Source: Ideonella_A sp963843805 (GTDB lineage: Bacteria; Pseudomonadota; Gammaproteobacteria; Burkholderiales; Burkholderiaceae_C). From it: a DNA stretch of 64,000 nt. The stretch lies in assembly GCA_963843805.1 (NCBI GenBank), contig CAWJLY010000008.1:124001-188000 (forward strand), read 5' to 3'. The translations under genes and the position numbers were made by a program. The notes beneath the pieces are model-generated. The model had not been told where the DNA came from. It was given only the letters and a program-made list of their open reading frames with translations, and did no database searches. Positions 41,354-50,332 of the stretch are shown piece after piece (within the stretch, counting starts at the first letter, position 1; the number at the start of each line of letters is the position of its first letter).

Positions 41354-43198
41354 ATGAGTTCGATGCAAGGGGCCAGCCTGCTGCTGTTGGTGCTGGCTGC
41401 GGGGTTGGCCAGCCAGTGGCTGGCCTGGCGAATCCGCCTGCCTGCAATCGTCGTGCTGATCGCGATCGGCCTGCTGCTGGGGCCAGTGACCGGTGTCATC
41501 GACATCGACATGGCGAGCGGCGAACTGGGCGAGTTGATCGGCCTTGGCGTTGCGATCATCCTGTTCGAAGGCGGTATGGACCTGAAGTTGGGCGAGTTTC
41601 GCCGCGTCGGCCATGGTGTGGGCCGCTTGACGCTGGTGGCGCCGCCGATCGCGTGGCTGCTCGGCAGTGTGGCGGCGCACTATCTCGCCGGGCTGAGCTG
41701 GCCGGTTGCCATGGTGCTCGGGGCCATTCTGGTGGTGACCGGGCCGACCGTGATCCTGCCGCTGCTGCGCCAGGCCCGGCTGAACAAGCAATCAGCGTCG
41801 CTGCTGAAATGGGAGGGCATCGTCAACGACCCGACCGGCGTTTTGCTGGCGGTGCTGACCTTCCAGTATCTGACCATCGGGGGTGGCGTCGCCAATACAG
41901 CGGCCGGCCTCGCCGCAGCCATTGCGGCGGCGGCGATCCTCGGCGGCCTGGGCGGCTGGGTGATCGGCAAGTTGTATCAGCGAGGCGCTGTTCCCGAACA
42001 CCTGAAGCCACCGATCCTGATGGTGCTGGTGCTGGTCGTCTACTGGGTCAGCAATCTGGTGCAGCATGAGGCGGGCCTGTTGAGTGTCACCCTGATGGGC
42101 ATGGTGATCGGCAACATGCAACTGATCGAGCGCGAATCGCTGCAGCGCTTCAAGGAAAACCTGACCGTCGTCCTGCTGTCGGTGCTGTTCATCGTCATTC
42201 CGTCGCAATTGCAGGCCAGCCAGCTCCAACTGCTCGACTGGCGCGTGCTGCTGTTCGTGCTGGCGGTCTTGCTGGTGGTGCGGCCGCTGACGATCGCGCT
42301 GGCGACCATCGGCGCGCCGATGCGCCGCGAAGACAAGATCCTGCTTGGCTGGATTGCACCGCGCGGCATCGTCGCGGCGGCCACCGCCGGCATCTTCGGG
42401 CCTGAACTGGTGGCCAGCGGTTATCCCGATGCGGACAAGCTGCTGCCGCTGACCTTCACGATCATCATCGTCACCGTGCTGGCCCATGGACTGACCATCG
42501 GCCGGCTCGCTCGTCGACTCGACTTGGCAGCCAGCAGCGAAAACGGCTTGCTGATCGTCGGATCGTCAGCGTGGGCCGTCGAACTTGCCCGGGTACTGAA
42601 GCGCCTGGAGATCGACGTGCTGATCGTCGACGGCGTTTATCGACGGCTCAAGGATGCGCGGATGGAGAGCCTGGAAACCTACTACGGCGAGATCCTGTCG
42701 GAGCATGCCGAACACACCCTGGAGGCGCAGCATCTGAACCATCTGCTGGCCGGCACCGTGAACGACTTCTACAACGCGCTGGTCTGCAAGGCGCAGGGCC
42801 GTCGGTTCGGCCATCACCGCACATTCCAGTTCGCCACGCACCAGGCTTCGGGCCCGGAACTGAAACGGCTGACGCTGCAGCAGCGTGGCCACCTCGCCTT
42901 CGGTCCCGAAGCCAGCTTCGAGATGCTGCACCAGCGCTTGTCGGAAGGCTGGAAAGTGCAGACAACCAAGCTGAGCAAAACCTACAGCTGGAGCGATTTT
43001 TCCGGCCGGCAAGGTGAAAGCGGCAAGGATTGGTTTCTGCTTGGCGGCGTCTCATCGACTGGCCAGTTGCGCCTGTATTCGTCGGAGCAGCGCTTCAAGC
43101 TGGAGGCCGGCTGGCTGGCGCTCTATTTCGCACCCGAGGGGCCGCGTGAAAACAAGGCGGCGAGCGCCGACGTGGCGAACTCGGCCACCTTGGCATAG
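41354..43198 (+). CDS. CPA1-type Na+/H+ antiporter with C-terminal TrkA-N-like part
   Basis: 614 residues from MSSMQGASLLL. About 12-13 membrane helices, including LPAIVVLIAIGLLLGPVTG and GAILVVTGPTVILPLLRQ. The ion-site Asn-Asp pair sits in WEGIVNDPTGVLLAVLTFQ, typical of CPA1 exchangers, and GWIAPRGIVAAATAGIFG is the matching later helix. From about residue 395 (ENGLLIVGSSAWAVELARVL) a Rossmann-like regulatory domain follows, resembling TrkA-N but without the full GxGxxG. The 60 bp upstream in frame are not membrane-like and are left out. Confidence 0.88.
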   Translation: MSSMQGASLLLLVLAAGLASQWLAWRIRLPAIVVLIAIGLLLGPVTGVIDIDMASGELGELIGLGVAIILFEGGMDLKLGEFRRVGHGVGRLTLVAPPIAWLLGSVAAHYLAGLSWPVAMVLGAILVVTGPTVILPLLRQARLNKQSASLLKWEGIVNDPTGVLLAVLTFQYLTIGGGVANTAAGLAAAIAAAAILGGLGGWVIGKLYQRGAVPEHLKPPILMVLVLVVYWVSNLVQHEAGLLSVTLMGMVIGNMQLIERESLQRFKENLTVVLLSVLFIVIPSQLQASQLQLLDWRVLLFVLAVLLVVRPLTIALATIGAPMRREDKILLGWIAPRGIVAAATAGIFGPELVASGYPDADKLLPLTFTIIIVTVLAHGLTIGRLARRLDLAASSENGLLIVGSSAWAVELARVLKRLEIDVLIVDGVYRRLKDARMESLETYYGEILSEHAEHTLEAQHLNHLLAGTVNDFYNALVCKAQGRRFGHHRTFQFATHQASGPELKRLTLQQRGHLAFGPEASFEMLHQRLSEGWKVQTTKLSKTYSWSDFSGRQGESGKDWFLLGGVSSTGQLRLYSSEQRFKLEAGWLALYFAPEGPRENKAASADVANSATLA

Positions 43199-43300
43199 CC
43201 GACGGGCTACCAGCCCGACATTCACGCTGCGCCGACGATCCAACCCCTTTCCTCGCAGAGGCGGCCAGCGGGGAACTTTCAACCATCAATCTTTGAAGTT

Positions 43301-43317
43301 TGAATCGTATCGATTCA
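43301..43317. promoter_or_regulatory. Palindrome TGAATCGTATCGATTCA, candidate operator
   Basis: A perfect dyad of 7+3+7 bases lies 33 bp in front of the ATG of the Bug receptor gene, in a locally AT-richer stretch. Its position over the expected promoter suggests a repressor site for the receptor-dehydrogenase operon. No regulator gene is next to it. Confidence 0.4.
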
Positions 43318-43349
43318 GAATCGACTCCTACCTCGATCACGGAGACCGC

Positions 43350-44309
43350 ATGAAAACCCTCGTCACTCTATTTTTTGCAGGCATCTTCAGCAGCACGGCG
43401 ATGGCGCAGGCCTGGCCGGACAAGCCGGTGCGCGTGGTCGTTCCATGCCCGCCGGGATGTTCGCTCGACACCATCGTCAGGGTCATGAGCGACAAGCTGG
43501 CGATGCGCTGGAAGCAGCCGATCGTGGTCGACAACAAGTCGGGTGCGGGTGGCATGCTGGGCATGGATGCGGTGGCCAAGGCAGCGCCTGACGGCCACAC
43601 CATCGGCATCGGCTTCAACGGCCCGATCGCGTTCGGCCCCTACATGTACAAGAAGATGCCGTACGCGCCGACCACCGATCTGCTGCCCGTCATCCTGACC
43701 ACCTCGCAGCCCAATGTGCTTGCCGTCCCGGGCAACCTGCCGGTGAAGGATCTGAAGGAGTTCGTCGCCTGGTCCAAGGCTCAGGGCGACAAGCTCAGCT
43801 ACGGATCGGTCGGTAACGGCAGCTCGTCGCATCTGTCGATGGAACTGTTTCTCAGTGCGGCCAACCTGAAGGCCGTGCATGTGCCTTACAAGGGCTCGCC
43901 GCCGGCCGCGATGGCCATTGCGGCCGGCGAGGTGCAGGCGCTGCTGACCGTTGCACCGGCCCTGCTGCCGCTGGTTCAGGATGGCCGGGTCAAGCTGCTG
44001 GCCGTCACCGGTACCAAGCGACTGGATTCGATGCCGACGCTGCCGACGATTGCCGAATCCGGCTACCCGGGTTTCGAAGCCCTGGCCTGGAACGGCTTCT
44101 TCGTGCCGGCCGGTACACCAACGGCGGTCATCGACCGGATCAACGCCGATGTCAACGCGATGCTGAAAGACCCGGCCGTGCAGGCATCGCTGACCCAACA
44201 GGGTCTGGTGCTCGGTGGCGGCACACCCGCCGAGTTCAGGAAGTTCATCGACAGCGAAGGCGCGAAGTGGGGCGCGATCATCAAGAAGGTCGGCATCACC
44301 GTCGATTGA
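43350..44309 (+). CDS. Bug-family tripartite tricarboxylate receptor (TctC-like)
   Basis: 319 residues, periplasmic solute receptor. Signal peptide ends at STAMAQ. The mature protein begins AWPDKPVRVVVPCPPG, the family start, and has VVDNKSGAGGMLGMDAVAKA, SYGSVGNGSSSHLSMELF and VHVPYKGSPPAAMAIAAGEV, all typical. An orphan: no TctA/TctB next to it, so it may use the membrane parts encoded at 59.7-61.8 kb or act in signalling. It heads an operon with a zinc alcohol dehydrogenase 26 bp downstream, whose substrate it probably binds. Confidence 0.92.
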   Translation: MKTLVTLFFAGIFSSTAMAQAWPDKPVRVVVPCPPGCSLDTIVRVMSDKLAMRWKQPIVVDNKSGAGGMLGMDAVAKAAPDGHTIGIGFNGPIAFGPYMYKKMPYAPTTDLLPVILTTSQPNVLAVPGNLPVKDLKEFVAWSKAQGDKLSYGSVGNGSSSHLSMELFLSAANLKAVHVPYKGSPPAAMAIAAGEVQALLTVAPALLPLVQDGRVKLLAVTGTKRLDSMPTLPTIAESGYPGFEALAWNGFFVPAGTPTAVIDRINADVNAMLKDPAVQASLTQQGLVLGGGTPAEFRKFIDSEGAKWGAIIKKVGITVD

Positions 44310-44335
44310 GCAACAACGGGGCAGACAGATACCAC

Positions 44336-45367
44336 ATGAACGCATTGCGCAAGATCGAAGCGGCCCCTGGCGTCCACCTCGTCGCGGTGTCGCAGCCGGG
44401 GCCACCTGACGACGATGAAGTCCTGATCCGCGTGGTCGCGGCGGGCATCTGCGGCAGCGACCTGCATGTCGACGACTGGACACCGAGCTACGCCTTCGTT
44501 GCGGCCAGCCTGCCGGTCACGCTGGGGCACGAATTCGTCGGCATCGCACAGACCGGTGAATTCAGCGGTCGGCGGGTCGTGGTGCGCCCGTCGGTGACCT
44601 GCAGCATCTGCGCAGCCTGCACCAGCGGGCAGCACGACGCCTGCGATCGACGCACCGGCATCGGCATGACCCGCGACGGCGCGTTTGCGCCCTGGGTGCG
44701 CGTGCCGCAGCGCAACTGCGTGCCGGTTCCCGACGGTTTGAGCGACGAACTGGCCGCGTTGGCCGAACCGCTGTCGATCTCGATGCAGGCCATCCGCGTG
44801 GCCGGCGATCTGGCCGGACGGCGGGTACTGGTGATGGGTCCGGGCACGATCGGGCAAGGCACCGCGGTGCTGGCACGGCGCGCCGGCGCCGCACAGGTGG
44901 TGGTCAGCGGCCGCGACGATTCGGCCCGGCTCGATGCCCTGCGCGCGATGGGTTTCAAGGCATTGGTCGATGTGGCGGAACAGTCATTGGCCGACGCCAC
45001 GGCGCCGTGGCGACAGGACGGTGCCTTCGACGTCGTGTTCGAAGCCACCGGGGTTCCGGAAACGATCGCCGAAGCGCTGCCGCTGCTGCGCCGCGACGGC
45101 ATCGTCGTCGTGACCGGAATCCATCCACGGCCGTTGACGCTGGATCTGACGCAACTGGTGCGCCGTCAGCAGCAACTGCGCGGATCGTTCCGGCCGCCGG
45201 AATCAGACTGGCCGCAGGCACTGGCATTGATGAGCGAAATCGGTGACCAGCTCGCGCCGATGATCAGCCATGTGCTGCCGTTGTCGCGCGCCGAGGAAGG
45301 CTTCGCGCTGGCCCATGGCAAACAGGCCAGCAAGGTGCTGCTGCGGCCCGAGGCGTGCGATGGCTGA
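44336..45367 (+). CDS. Zinc-dependent medium-chain dehydrogenase
   Basis: 343 residues. Catalytic zinc ligands are in AAGICGSDLHV (Cys) and LGHEFVG (His-Glu); the structural zinc has four Cys in CSICAACTSGQHDAC. The Rossmann motif is VLVMGPGTIGQGTAVLARRAG. The closest named types are threonine, sorbitol or 2,3-butanediol dehydrogenases; substrate open. Its stop overlaps the next start by 8 bases (ATGGCTGA), so translation is coupled. Confidence 0.88.
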   Translation: MNALRKIEAAPGVHLVAVSQPGPPDDDEVLIRVVAAGICGSDLHVDDWTPSYAFVAASLPVTLGHEFVGIAQTGEFSGRRVVVRPSVTCSICAACTSGQHDACDRRTGIGMTRDGAFAPWVRVPQRNCVPVPDGLSDELAALAEPLSISMQAIRVAGDLAGRRVLVMGPGTIGQGTAVLARRAGAAQVVVSGRDDSARLDALRAMGFKALVDVAEQSLADATAPWRQDGAFDVVFEATGVPETIAEALPLLRRDGIVVVTGIHPRPLTLDLTQLVRRQQQLRGSFRPPESDWPQALALMSEIGDQLAPMISHVLPLSRAEEGFALAHGKQASKVLLRPEACDG

Positions 45368-45971
45368 GCCGCTGGCCGGCGCACTGCTGGCGCTGTGGAA
45401 CGATGTCGACGCCGAGCTGGATGCCCCATACAACGACTGGCATGCCAACGAACATGTACCCGAACGCCTGACCGTGCCGGGAATCGTCTGGGCCAGGCGC
45501 TACCGCCGGCCCACCGGCATGCTTTCGATGCCGGGCTACCTGACGCTGTACGGCCTGCGTGATGCAGCGGTGCTCGACAGCGAACCCTACCAACGCCTGC
45601 TGCGCGAGCCGACGCCCTGGAGCCTGAAGATGCGTCCGGCACTGTGCAATCTCTCACGCTGGGTCTGCGAGATTCACGACTGCGCAGACCTCGATGCCGG
45701 CTCACGGCTGGCGGTCTGGACGCTGGGCGATCAGCGAGCCGATGGCCAGCCGGACATCGCCCGATTGCTGTCGATACCGCACCTCGGGCATCTGGTCGCG
45801 AAGCGGCAGCCGCAGTCGCGCCCGCTGCCTTGGCTGCAAGCGAATCAGGCACACGCCATCGAGGGGCGATGGATCGTCTGTCTGGCGATCGATCACGATC
45901 CGGAAGCCGACCAGCCCGTCCCGATCAACGCGAACGTCTATCGCAGGTTGCCGGTCGGTTGCATCCGCTGA
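45360..45971 (+). CDS. Hypothetical protein, possible dimeric alpha-beta barrel
   Basis: 203 residues, not assigned to a named family. The segment YNDWHANEHVPERLTVPGIV resembles the His-containing start of EthD/dimeric alpha-beta barrel proteins, and a second such half seems to begin near VWTLGDQRADGQPD. No signal peptide or membrane helix. Translationally coupled to the dehydrogenase, so it should act in the same catabolic step, perhaps as an isomerase or decarboxylase-type barrel; this is inference from position. Confidence 0.65.
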   Translation: MAEPLAGALLALWNDVDAELDAPYNDWHANEHVPERLTVPGIVWARRYRRPTGMLSMPGYLTLYGLRDAAVLDSEPYQRLLREPTPWSLKMRPALCNLSRWVCEIHDCADLDAGSRLAVWTLGDQRADGQPDIARLLSIPHLGHLVAKRQPQSRPLPWLQANQAHAIEGRWIVCLAIDHDPEADQPVPINANVYRRLPVGCIR

Positions 45972-46263
45972 ACGATCAGCCGCAAGTAGCGCATGCCTTC
46001 GCCGGGCCGGCAGAGTCGACCCCTGGGGCGTTCGAACCTGTCATGCCCCACTCGCCTCCCAAGCCAGTGGCGAATCCTCCAGCGCGACCAATTTGCGTGT
46101 GCGTGCCCTCCGCTTCTTCGGGCACGCCGCCCGGAGGTCGGACATGACACCAGTTAGTATTACGAATGAAAGATTTCCAAATCGGTGATGGACACGTTTC
46201 CGGCATGGATCACGAAGCGAAGAAACGCTGTTTTTTGTGCATCCAGCCCTTGGAAGTTGATTG
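45972..46263. other. Intergenic region before the CHASE3 kinase
   Basis: About 290 bp. The first half is ordinary high-GC DNA. The second half (from about 46145) becomes clearly AT-richer (TTAGTATTACGAATGAAAG) and probably carries the promoter of the kinase gene. No gene recognised. Confidence 0.4.
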
Positions 46264-47604
46264 ATGTTCGGACGCAGCCGGTTGGCGGTGGGCGTCGGCG
46301 CTGGCCTGACGATCGGCTTTCTGGCGCTGATCGTGATCGTGGGCGCCACCATCTGGCTGGTGGAACGCGGCCACAGCCTGTCTGAGCAGTCGGCCTTGCA
46401 GCGCTCGATCCGCATCGTCGCGGTGGACATGCGCGATCATCTGCGCACCGCCGAGTCGAGCCAGCGCGGATTTCTTCTGACCGGCAACGAGATTTATCTG
46501 GCCCCTTACGAGACGGCCAAGACGCGAGCGCGGCAGGAGCTGGATGATCTGGGCCGGATGATCGCGCCGGATGCCCCAAACCGCGCCATGCTGCCCCGTT
46601 TGTCGGAGGCGGTGAGTGAAAAGATGGCCGAGATGGATAGCAGCATTGCGCTGAAAAGTGCCGGCCGCGATGCCGACGCCATGTCACTGCTCCAGAGCAA
46701 TCGCGGCAAGACACTGATGGATGAGATCAATGTCTTCCTCTATGGCGCTGTATTGACCGCCGACGAGGCCGGCACGCTCAACAGCGCAGAACAGCAACGA
46801 AATGCATCGCTGCTGCGCTGGATATCAGCGGGCGCGGCCGTGGTGATCATTCTGGTGGTATTCGTGGTGGTCTTTACTGTCTACCGCAACGGGCAGGATC
46901 TGAAACTGGCGCGCGACGAAGTGCAGGCGATCAATCTGACGCTGGAAGAACGGGTGAACAGCCGCACGGCCGATCTGGCCATGGCGCGTGAACGCGCAGA
47001 GGTCCTGCTGGTCGAGGTCAATCACCGTGTGGCCAACAGTCTGCAGCTGGTGGCGGTGCTGGTGGGGATGCAATTGCGATCCGTCACCGATACGGCGGCC
47101 AAGGATGCATTGCGCGAAACGCAATCGCGGATCAGTGCGATCTCGCTGATCCACAAGAGCCTTTACACGTCGGGTGATGTGACCAACGTGGCGCTGAACG
47201 ATTATCTGGGCGCCATGCTGAGCAATCTGGAAACGGCGATGAAGAAGGACGGCCATACCGCCATCCTGAAATGTTATCTGGAGCCGATTTCGCTCAGCAC
47301 CGACGCCAGTGTCAGCCTGGGCGTGGCCGTACAGGAACTGGTCACCAACGCCTTCAAATATGCCTATCCCGACGAGCAGCCCGGCGAGGTGCGGGTGCGG
47401 CTGAAGCGATTGGATGACGGCAAGGCCGAACTGACGGTCGAGGATGATGGCGTGGGGTTTGCGCCGAGCGCCACGCGTGCAGGCACAGGGCTGGGCAGCA
47501 AGATCATCCAGACGATGGCGTCGGCACTGAAGACGCAAGTGGAATATGTCAACCGCGTACCGGGTACGGCGGCGCGCCTGGTGCTGACGACGGCGAATGC
47601 GTAA
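46264..47604 (+). CDS. CHASE3 sensor histidine kinase, HisKA_2/HWE type
   Basis: 446 residues. TM1 at about 10-32 (VGAGLTIGFLALIVIVGATI), a periplasmic CHASE3 domain with DHLRTAESSQRGFLLTGNE, and TM2 at about 178-200 (AAVVIILVVFVVVFTVY). Then a coiled coil and a HisKA_2-type phospho-acceptor region with LLVEVNHRVANSLQLVAVLV. The ATPase part has VAVQELVTNAFKYAYP, EDDGVGFAP and GTGLGSKIIQTM. Such kinases are commonest in alphaproteobacteria. A periplasmic binding protein gene follows after 11 bp, so that protein may deliver the signal. Confidence 0.88.
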   Translation: MFGRSRLAVGVGAGLTIGFLALIVIVGATIWLVERGHSLSEQSALQRSIRIVAVDMRDHLRTAESSQRGFLLTGNEIYLAPYETAKTRARQELDDLGRMIAPDAPNRAMLPRLSEAVSEKMAEMDSSIALKSAGRDADAMSLLQSNRGKTLMDEINVFLYGAVLTADEAGTLNSAEQQRNASLLRWISAGAAVVIILVVFVVVFTVYRNGQDLKLARDEVQAINLTLEERVNSRTADLAMARERAEVLLVEVNHRVANSLQLVAVLVGMQLRSVTDTAAKDALRETQSRISAISLIHKSLYTSGDVTNVALNDYLGAMLSNLETAMKKDGHTAILKCYLEPISLSTDASVSLGVAVQELVTNAFKYAYPDEQPGEVRVRLKRLDDGKAELTVEDDGVGFAPSATRAGTGLGSKIIQTMASALKTQVEYVNRVPGTAARLVLTTANA

Positions 47605-47615
47605 CAGGCTCTGTG

Positions 47616-48735
47616 ATGAAATTTCGACTGTCTGCGATGGCTTCACTGACGTGTCTCGGCAGCATTGCTTTTGCCGCTGGCGGCGCGGGGTTGAGCGTGC
47701 CGGTCAAGTTGCCCGCGTACGACGCGACACGGGCCTCTTGCAAAGCGCCAACCGGTTTGCCGAAAACCTTGGTGTTCGTGCAGGACAACAAGCGCGAATT
47801 CATGCAAGGCGCGGGCCGCGGGCTGGAAGCCGCGGCACGGGCGCGGGGCCTTGGCTACGGCGTTGCCCTCGCCAATAATGATCCTGCGCTGATGATCAAA
47901 CAAGTGGGCGGCATCGGGACCGATCAAACGGGCGCGATGGTGGTGGCGCCGATCGATCCGCCGTCGCTGGCGCCAGCTCTGAAGAAGGTGATCGCGCGCG
48001 GGCGCCTATGTGGGTGCCATCGTGCCGCCGCCGGCGACGACGGTGCTGAACGCCCCGCAATATCTGACCGGCAAAGTTCTGGCGGAAGCGGCGGCCAATT
48101 ACATTCGCACGCGGCTTGGCGGAAAGGCCAAGGTTGTGCTGCTGACGCATGACAGCATGCAATTCCTGGCGCCGCGTTTTACCGCCATGCGCGATACCCT
48201 GCGGACACTGCCGGGCGTGACGATCGTGGCCGACATTTCGCCCGCCACGGTCGACAAGGAAGGCGGCTATCGCACGATGAAGACGATCCTGCTGGCGCAA
48301 CCGAATATCGATGTGGTGCTTGGCGCGGACACGGTGGTGCTGGGCGCGCTGGCGGCATTGCGCGAAGCGGGCAAGGCGCGGGCGGACCAGTTTCTGGGCG
48401 GTATCGACGGCGAGCAGGAAGCGGTCGTCGAAATCAAGAAAGGCGGCAGCCCCTACAAGGCGAGCATCAGCCTTGCTTCATCCATCTTCGGTTATGCGAT
48501 GGGCCAGCAGGCCGCTGATTGGCTGGAAGGAAAATCCATTCCGCAGGCCATGGACATCCTGCCCAAGGCGCTCACCAGCAGCAACATCGCGGACTATGAA
48601 CGCGACACGGCCAACCCCGGCGCGGTGTATGCCGATCCGTCGCGGCGCGCGTCTTATTTGAAGATGTACGGCAATATCTGTTTCGACACGCGCGAAAACT
48701 ACATCAATTTCCCCTGGTCATCAGAAACCAGATAG
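47616..48735 (+). CDS. Sugar-type periplasmic binding protein (one frameshift)
   Basis: Type-1 periplasmic binding protein with a signal peptide (MKFRLSAMASLTCLGSIAFA). Typical segments are PKTLVFVQDNKREFMQGAGR, GAMVVAPIDPPSLAPAL, KAKVVLLTHDSM, IDVVLGADTVVLGALAALRE and QFLGGIDGEQEAVVEIKKGG. The frame breaks near 48000 in GCGCGCGGGCGCC; removing one G restores VIARGAYVGAIVPPP. About 372 residues, complete after repair. There are no ABC permease or ATPase genes beside it, which fits a sensing rather than transport role with the upstream kinase. The ATG (after GTG) is taken as start. Confidence 0.82.
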
Positions 48736-48892
48736 TTCCATCGCGGTGGGCGGTCCGCACGACTCTTGCGAGGCCCCGCTGCACCTGGCTGCTCGTGCTA
48801 CCCTGCCATGTCGGGCCGCCCGCATGCGCAGGCGTGCAGCGCCCCGCCGAGCCCCGCCTGCAAGCTCGCACAGAATCGAGCAGCCGCCAGCC

Positions 48893-49255
48893 ATGACCGC
48901 CAACCCTTTCGTCATCCTCTACGTCGAAGACAACGACTTGGTCCGCGAGTCGTTCGCCGAGTTGCTCGCCACTGCCGAGCGCCGGATCGTGTGTGTGGCT
49001 GACGGCGCCGGCGCGCGCGAGGCGCTGCGCGAGCAGAACGTGAACCTGCTGATGACCGACATCAACCTGCCCGACGGCTCGGGCCTCGACGTGGCGCGCG
49101 AGGCCCTTCGGCAGAACCCGAGGCTGCCGGTGATCGTCTGCTCCGGGCATGACTTGAGGGACGTCGCCCGGTCGCTCGGCCCTACCGCTCATCCGCTGAG
49201 GAAGCCCTTCGAGCTGGACGAACTCGAGGCGCTGGTCGAGCGGCTCGCGCGATGA
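48893..49255 (+). CDS. Stand-alone response regulator receiver
   Basis: 120 residues, one receiver domain: acidic pair in VILYVEDNDLVRES, phospho-Asp in LLMTDINLPDGSGLDVA, Ser in VIVCSGHD and Lys in LRKPFELDELE. No output domain. The upstream in-frame extension is Arg-rich and is rejected in favour of the ATG at MTANPFVIL. It follows the kinase/binding-protein pair after about 160 bp and may be the partner of a kinase in this window. Confidence 0.88.
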   Translation: MTANPFVILYVEDNDLVRESFAELLATAERRIVCVADGAGAREALREQNVNLLMTDINLPDGSGLDVAREALRQNPRLPVIVCSGHDLRDVARSLGPTAHPLRKPFELDELEALVERLAR

Positions 49256-49369
49256 GCGACTTGACTGCCGCGGCCGCCGGGCGGCAGTCGCTGCCGGCGG
49301 CGCGAAGTCCGGCGCGGCAGCTTCGAGGGAGGCGTAGCACAGCGAGCGGGCGCGGCCTGGATCGCCTGC

Positions 49370-50305
49370 TCAGCAGGACAGATGGGCGTTGACCGGCACC
49401 AGGTGCTCGATCAGCCGGGCGCCGTCGGCGAGCAGGAAATCCTTGAAGGCCCTGGCCACGGGCGGCAGCCGTTTGTGCCGATGGTGCACGACATACCAGT
49501 TCAGCATCAGCGGAAAGCCCGGCACGTCGAGAATGGCCAGGCTGCCGGTTTTCAGTTCCTGGGCAATGGTGTGGGCCGACAGGAAACCGATTCCCATGCC
49601 GGCCATCACGGCCTGCTTGATCGTCTCGGTGCTGGTGATCTCGATGGCGATATTCAAGCGGGCAAGATGTTCGCCGAAGCCGTCCTGCATCGACTCCCAG
49701 GTATCCGAGCCTTTTTCGCGAACCACGAAACGTTCGCGCATCAGACGCTCCATCTCGATGCGGCTCTGGCCGACCAATGGATGACCCGGTGCGGCGACGA
49801 CCACATAGGGATGCGGCGCGAAGGCCTCGCTGACCATGTCCGGCTCGTGTGGCGGTCGGACCATGATCGCGAGGTCGGACAGATTCGCGTTGAGATGCCC
49901 GAGCAAGCCCGTGCGGTTGTGCACCGTGAAGTTCAGCTCGACCCCCTGGTGTCGGCCAATGAATTCGACCAGCAGGCGCGGAAAAAAATAGTCGCCGGCG
50001 CTGATCACCGCGATATTGAGCCGGCCGCCCGAGACGCCCTTGAACTGCGTCATCGCCGCCTCGGCAACCTGGAACTGCTCGATGATCGTGCGGCTGATCT
50101 CGAGCAGTTCGGTACCCGCCGGAGTCAGGAATATCTTCTTGCCGAACTGCTCGAACAACGGCAGTCCGGCATGGTCTTCGAGTTTGCGGATCTGCGTCGA
50201 GACGGCTGGCTGGGTCAGGTGCAGTTCTTCGGCCGCGCGCGAAAAGCTCAGCTGCCGGGCAACCGCCTCGAATACCTTCAACTGCCGCAGCGTGGCGTGT
50301 TTCAC
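49370..50305 (-). CDS. LysR-type transcriptional regulator (CbbR-like)
   Basis: 311 residues. N-terminal helix-turn-helix (LSFSRAAEELHLTQPAVSTQ, IRKLEDHAGLPLFEQFGKKI), then a periplasmic-binding-like effector domain (GRLNIAVISAGDYFFPRLLV). Closest to the CbbR/CysB-like subgroup by the N-terminus (MKHATLRQLKVFEAVARQLS). It is the last gene of a four-gene cluster, 27 bp after the PanE-like gene, so it may regulate its own operon; a TTAACAGTTAA dyad lies at the head of that cluster. Confidence 0.9.
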   Translation of the reverse strand: MKHATLRQLKVFEAVARQLSFSRAAEELHLTQPAVSTQIRKLEDHAGLPLFEQFGKKIFLTPAGTELLEISRTIIEQFQVAEAAMTQFKGVSGGRLNIAVISAGDYFFPRLLVEFIGRHQGVELNFTVHNRTGLLGHLNANLSDLAIMVRPPHEPDMVSEAFAPHPYVVVAAPGHPLVGQSRIEMERLMRERFVVREKGSDTWESMQDGFGEHLARLNIAIEITSTETIKQAVMAGMGIGFLSAHTIAQELKTGSLAILDVPGFPLMLNWYVVHHRHKRLPPVARAFKDFLLADGARLIEHLVPVNAHLSC

Positions 50306-50332
50306 GTCATTGCCACGATCCGGCGCAGGCGC

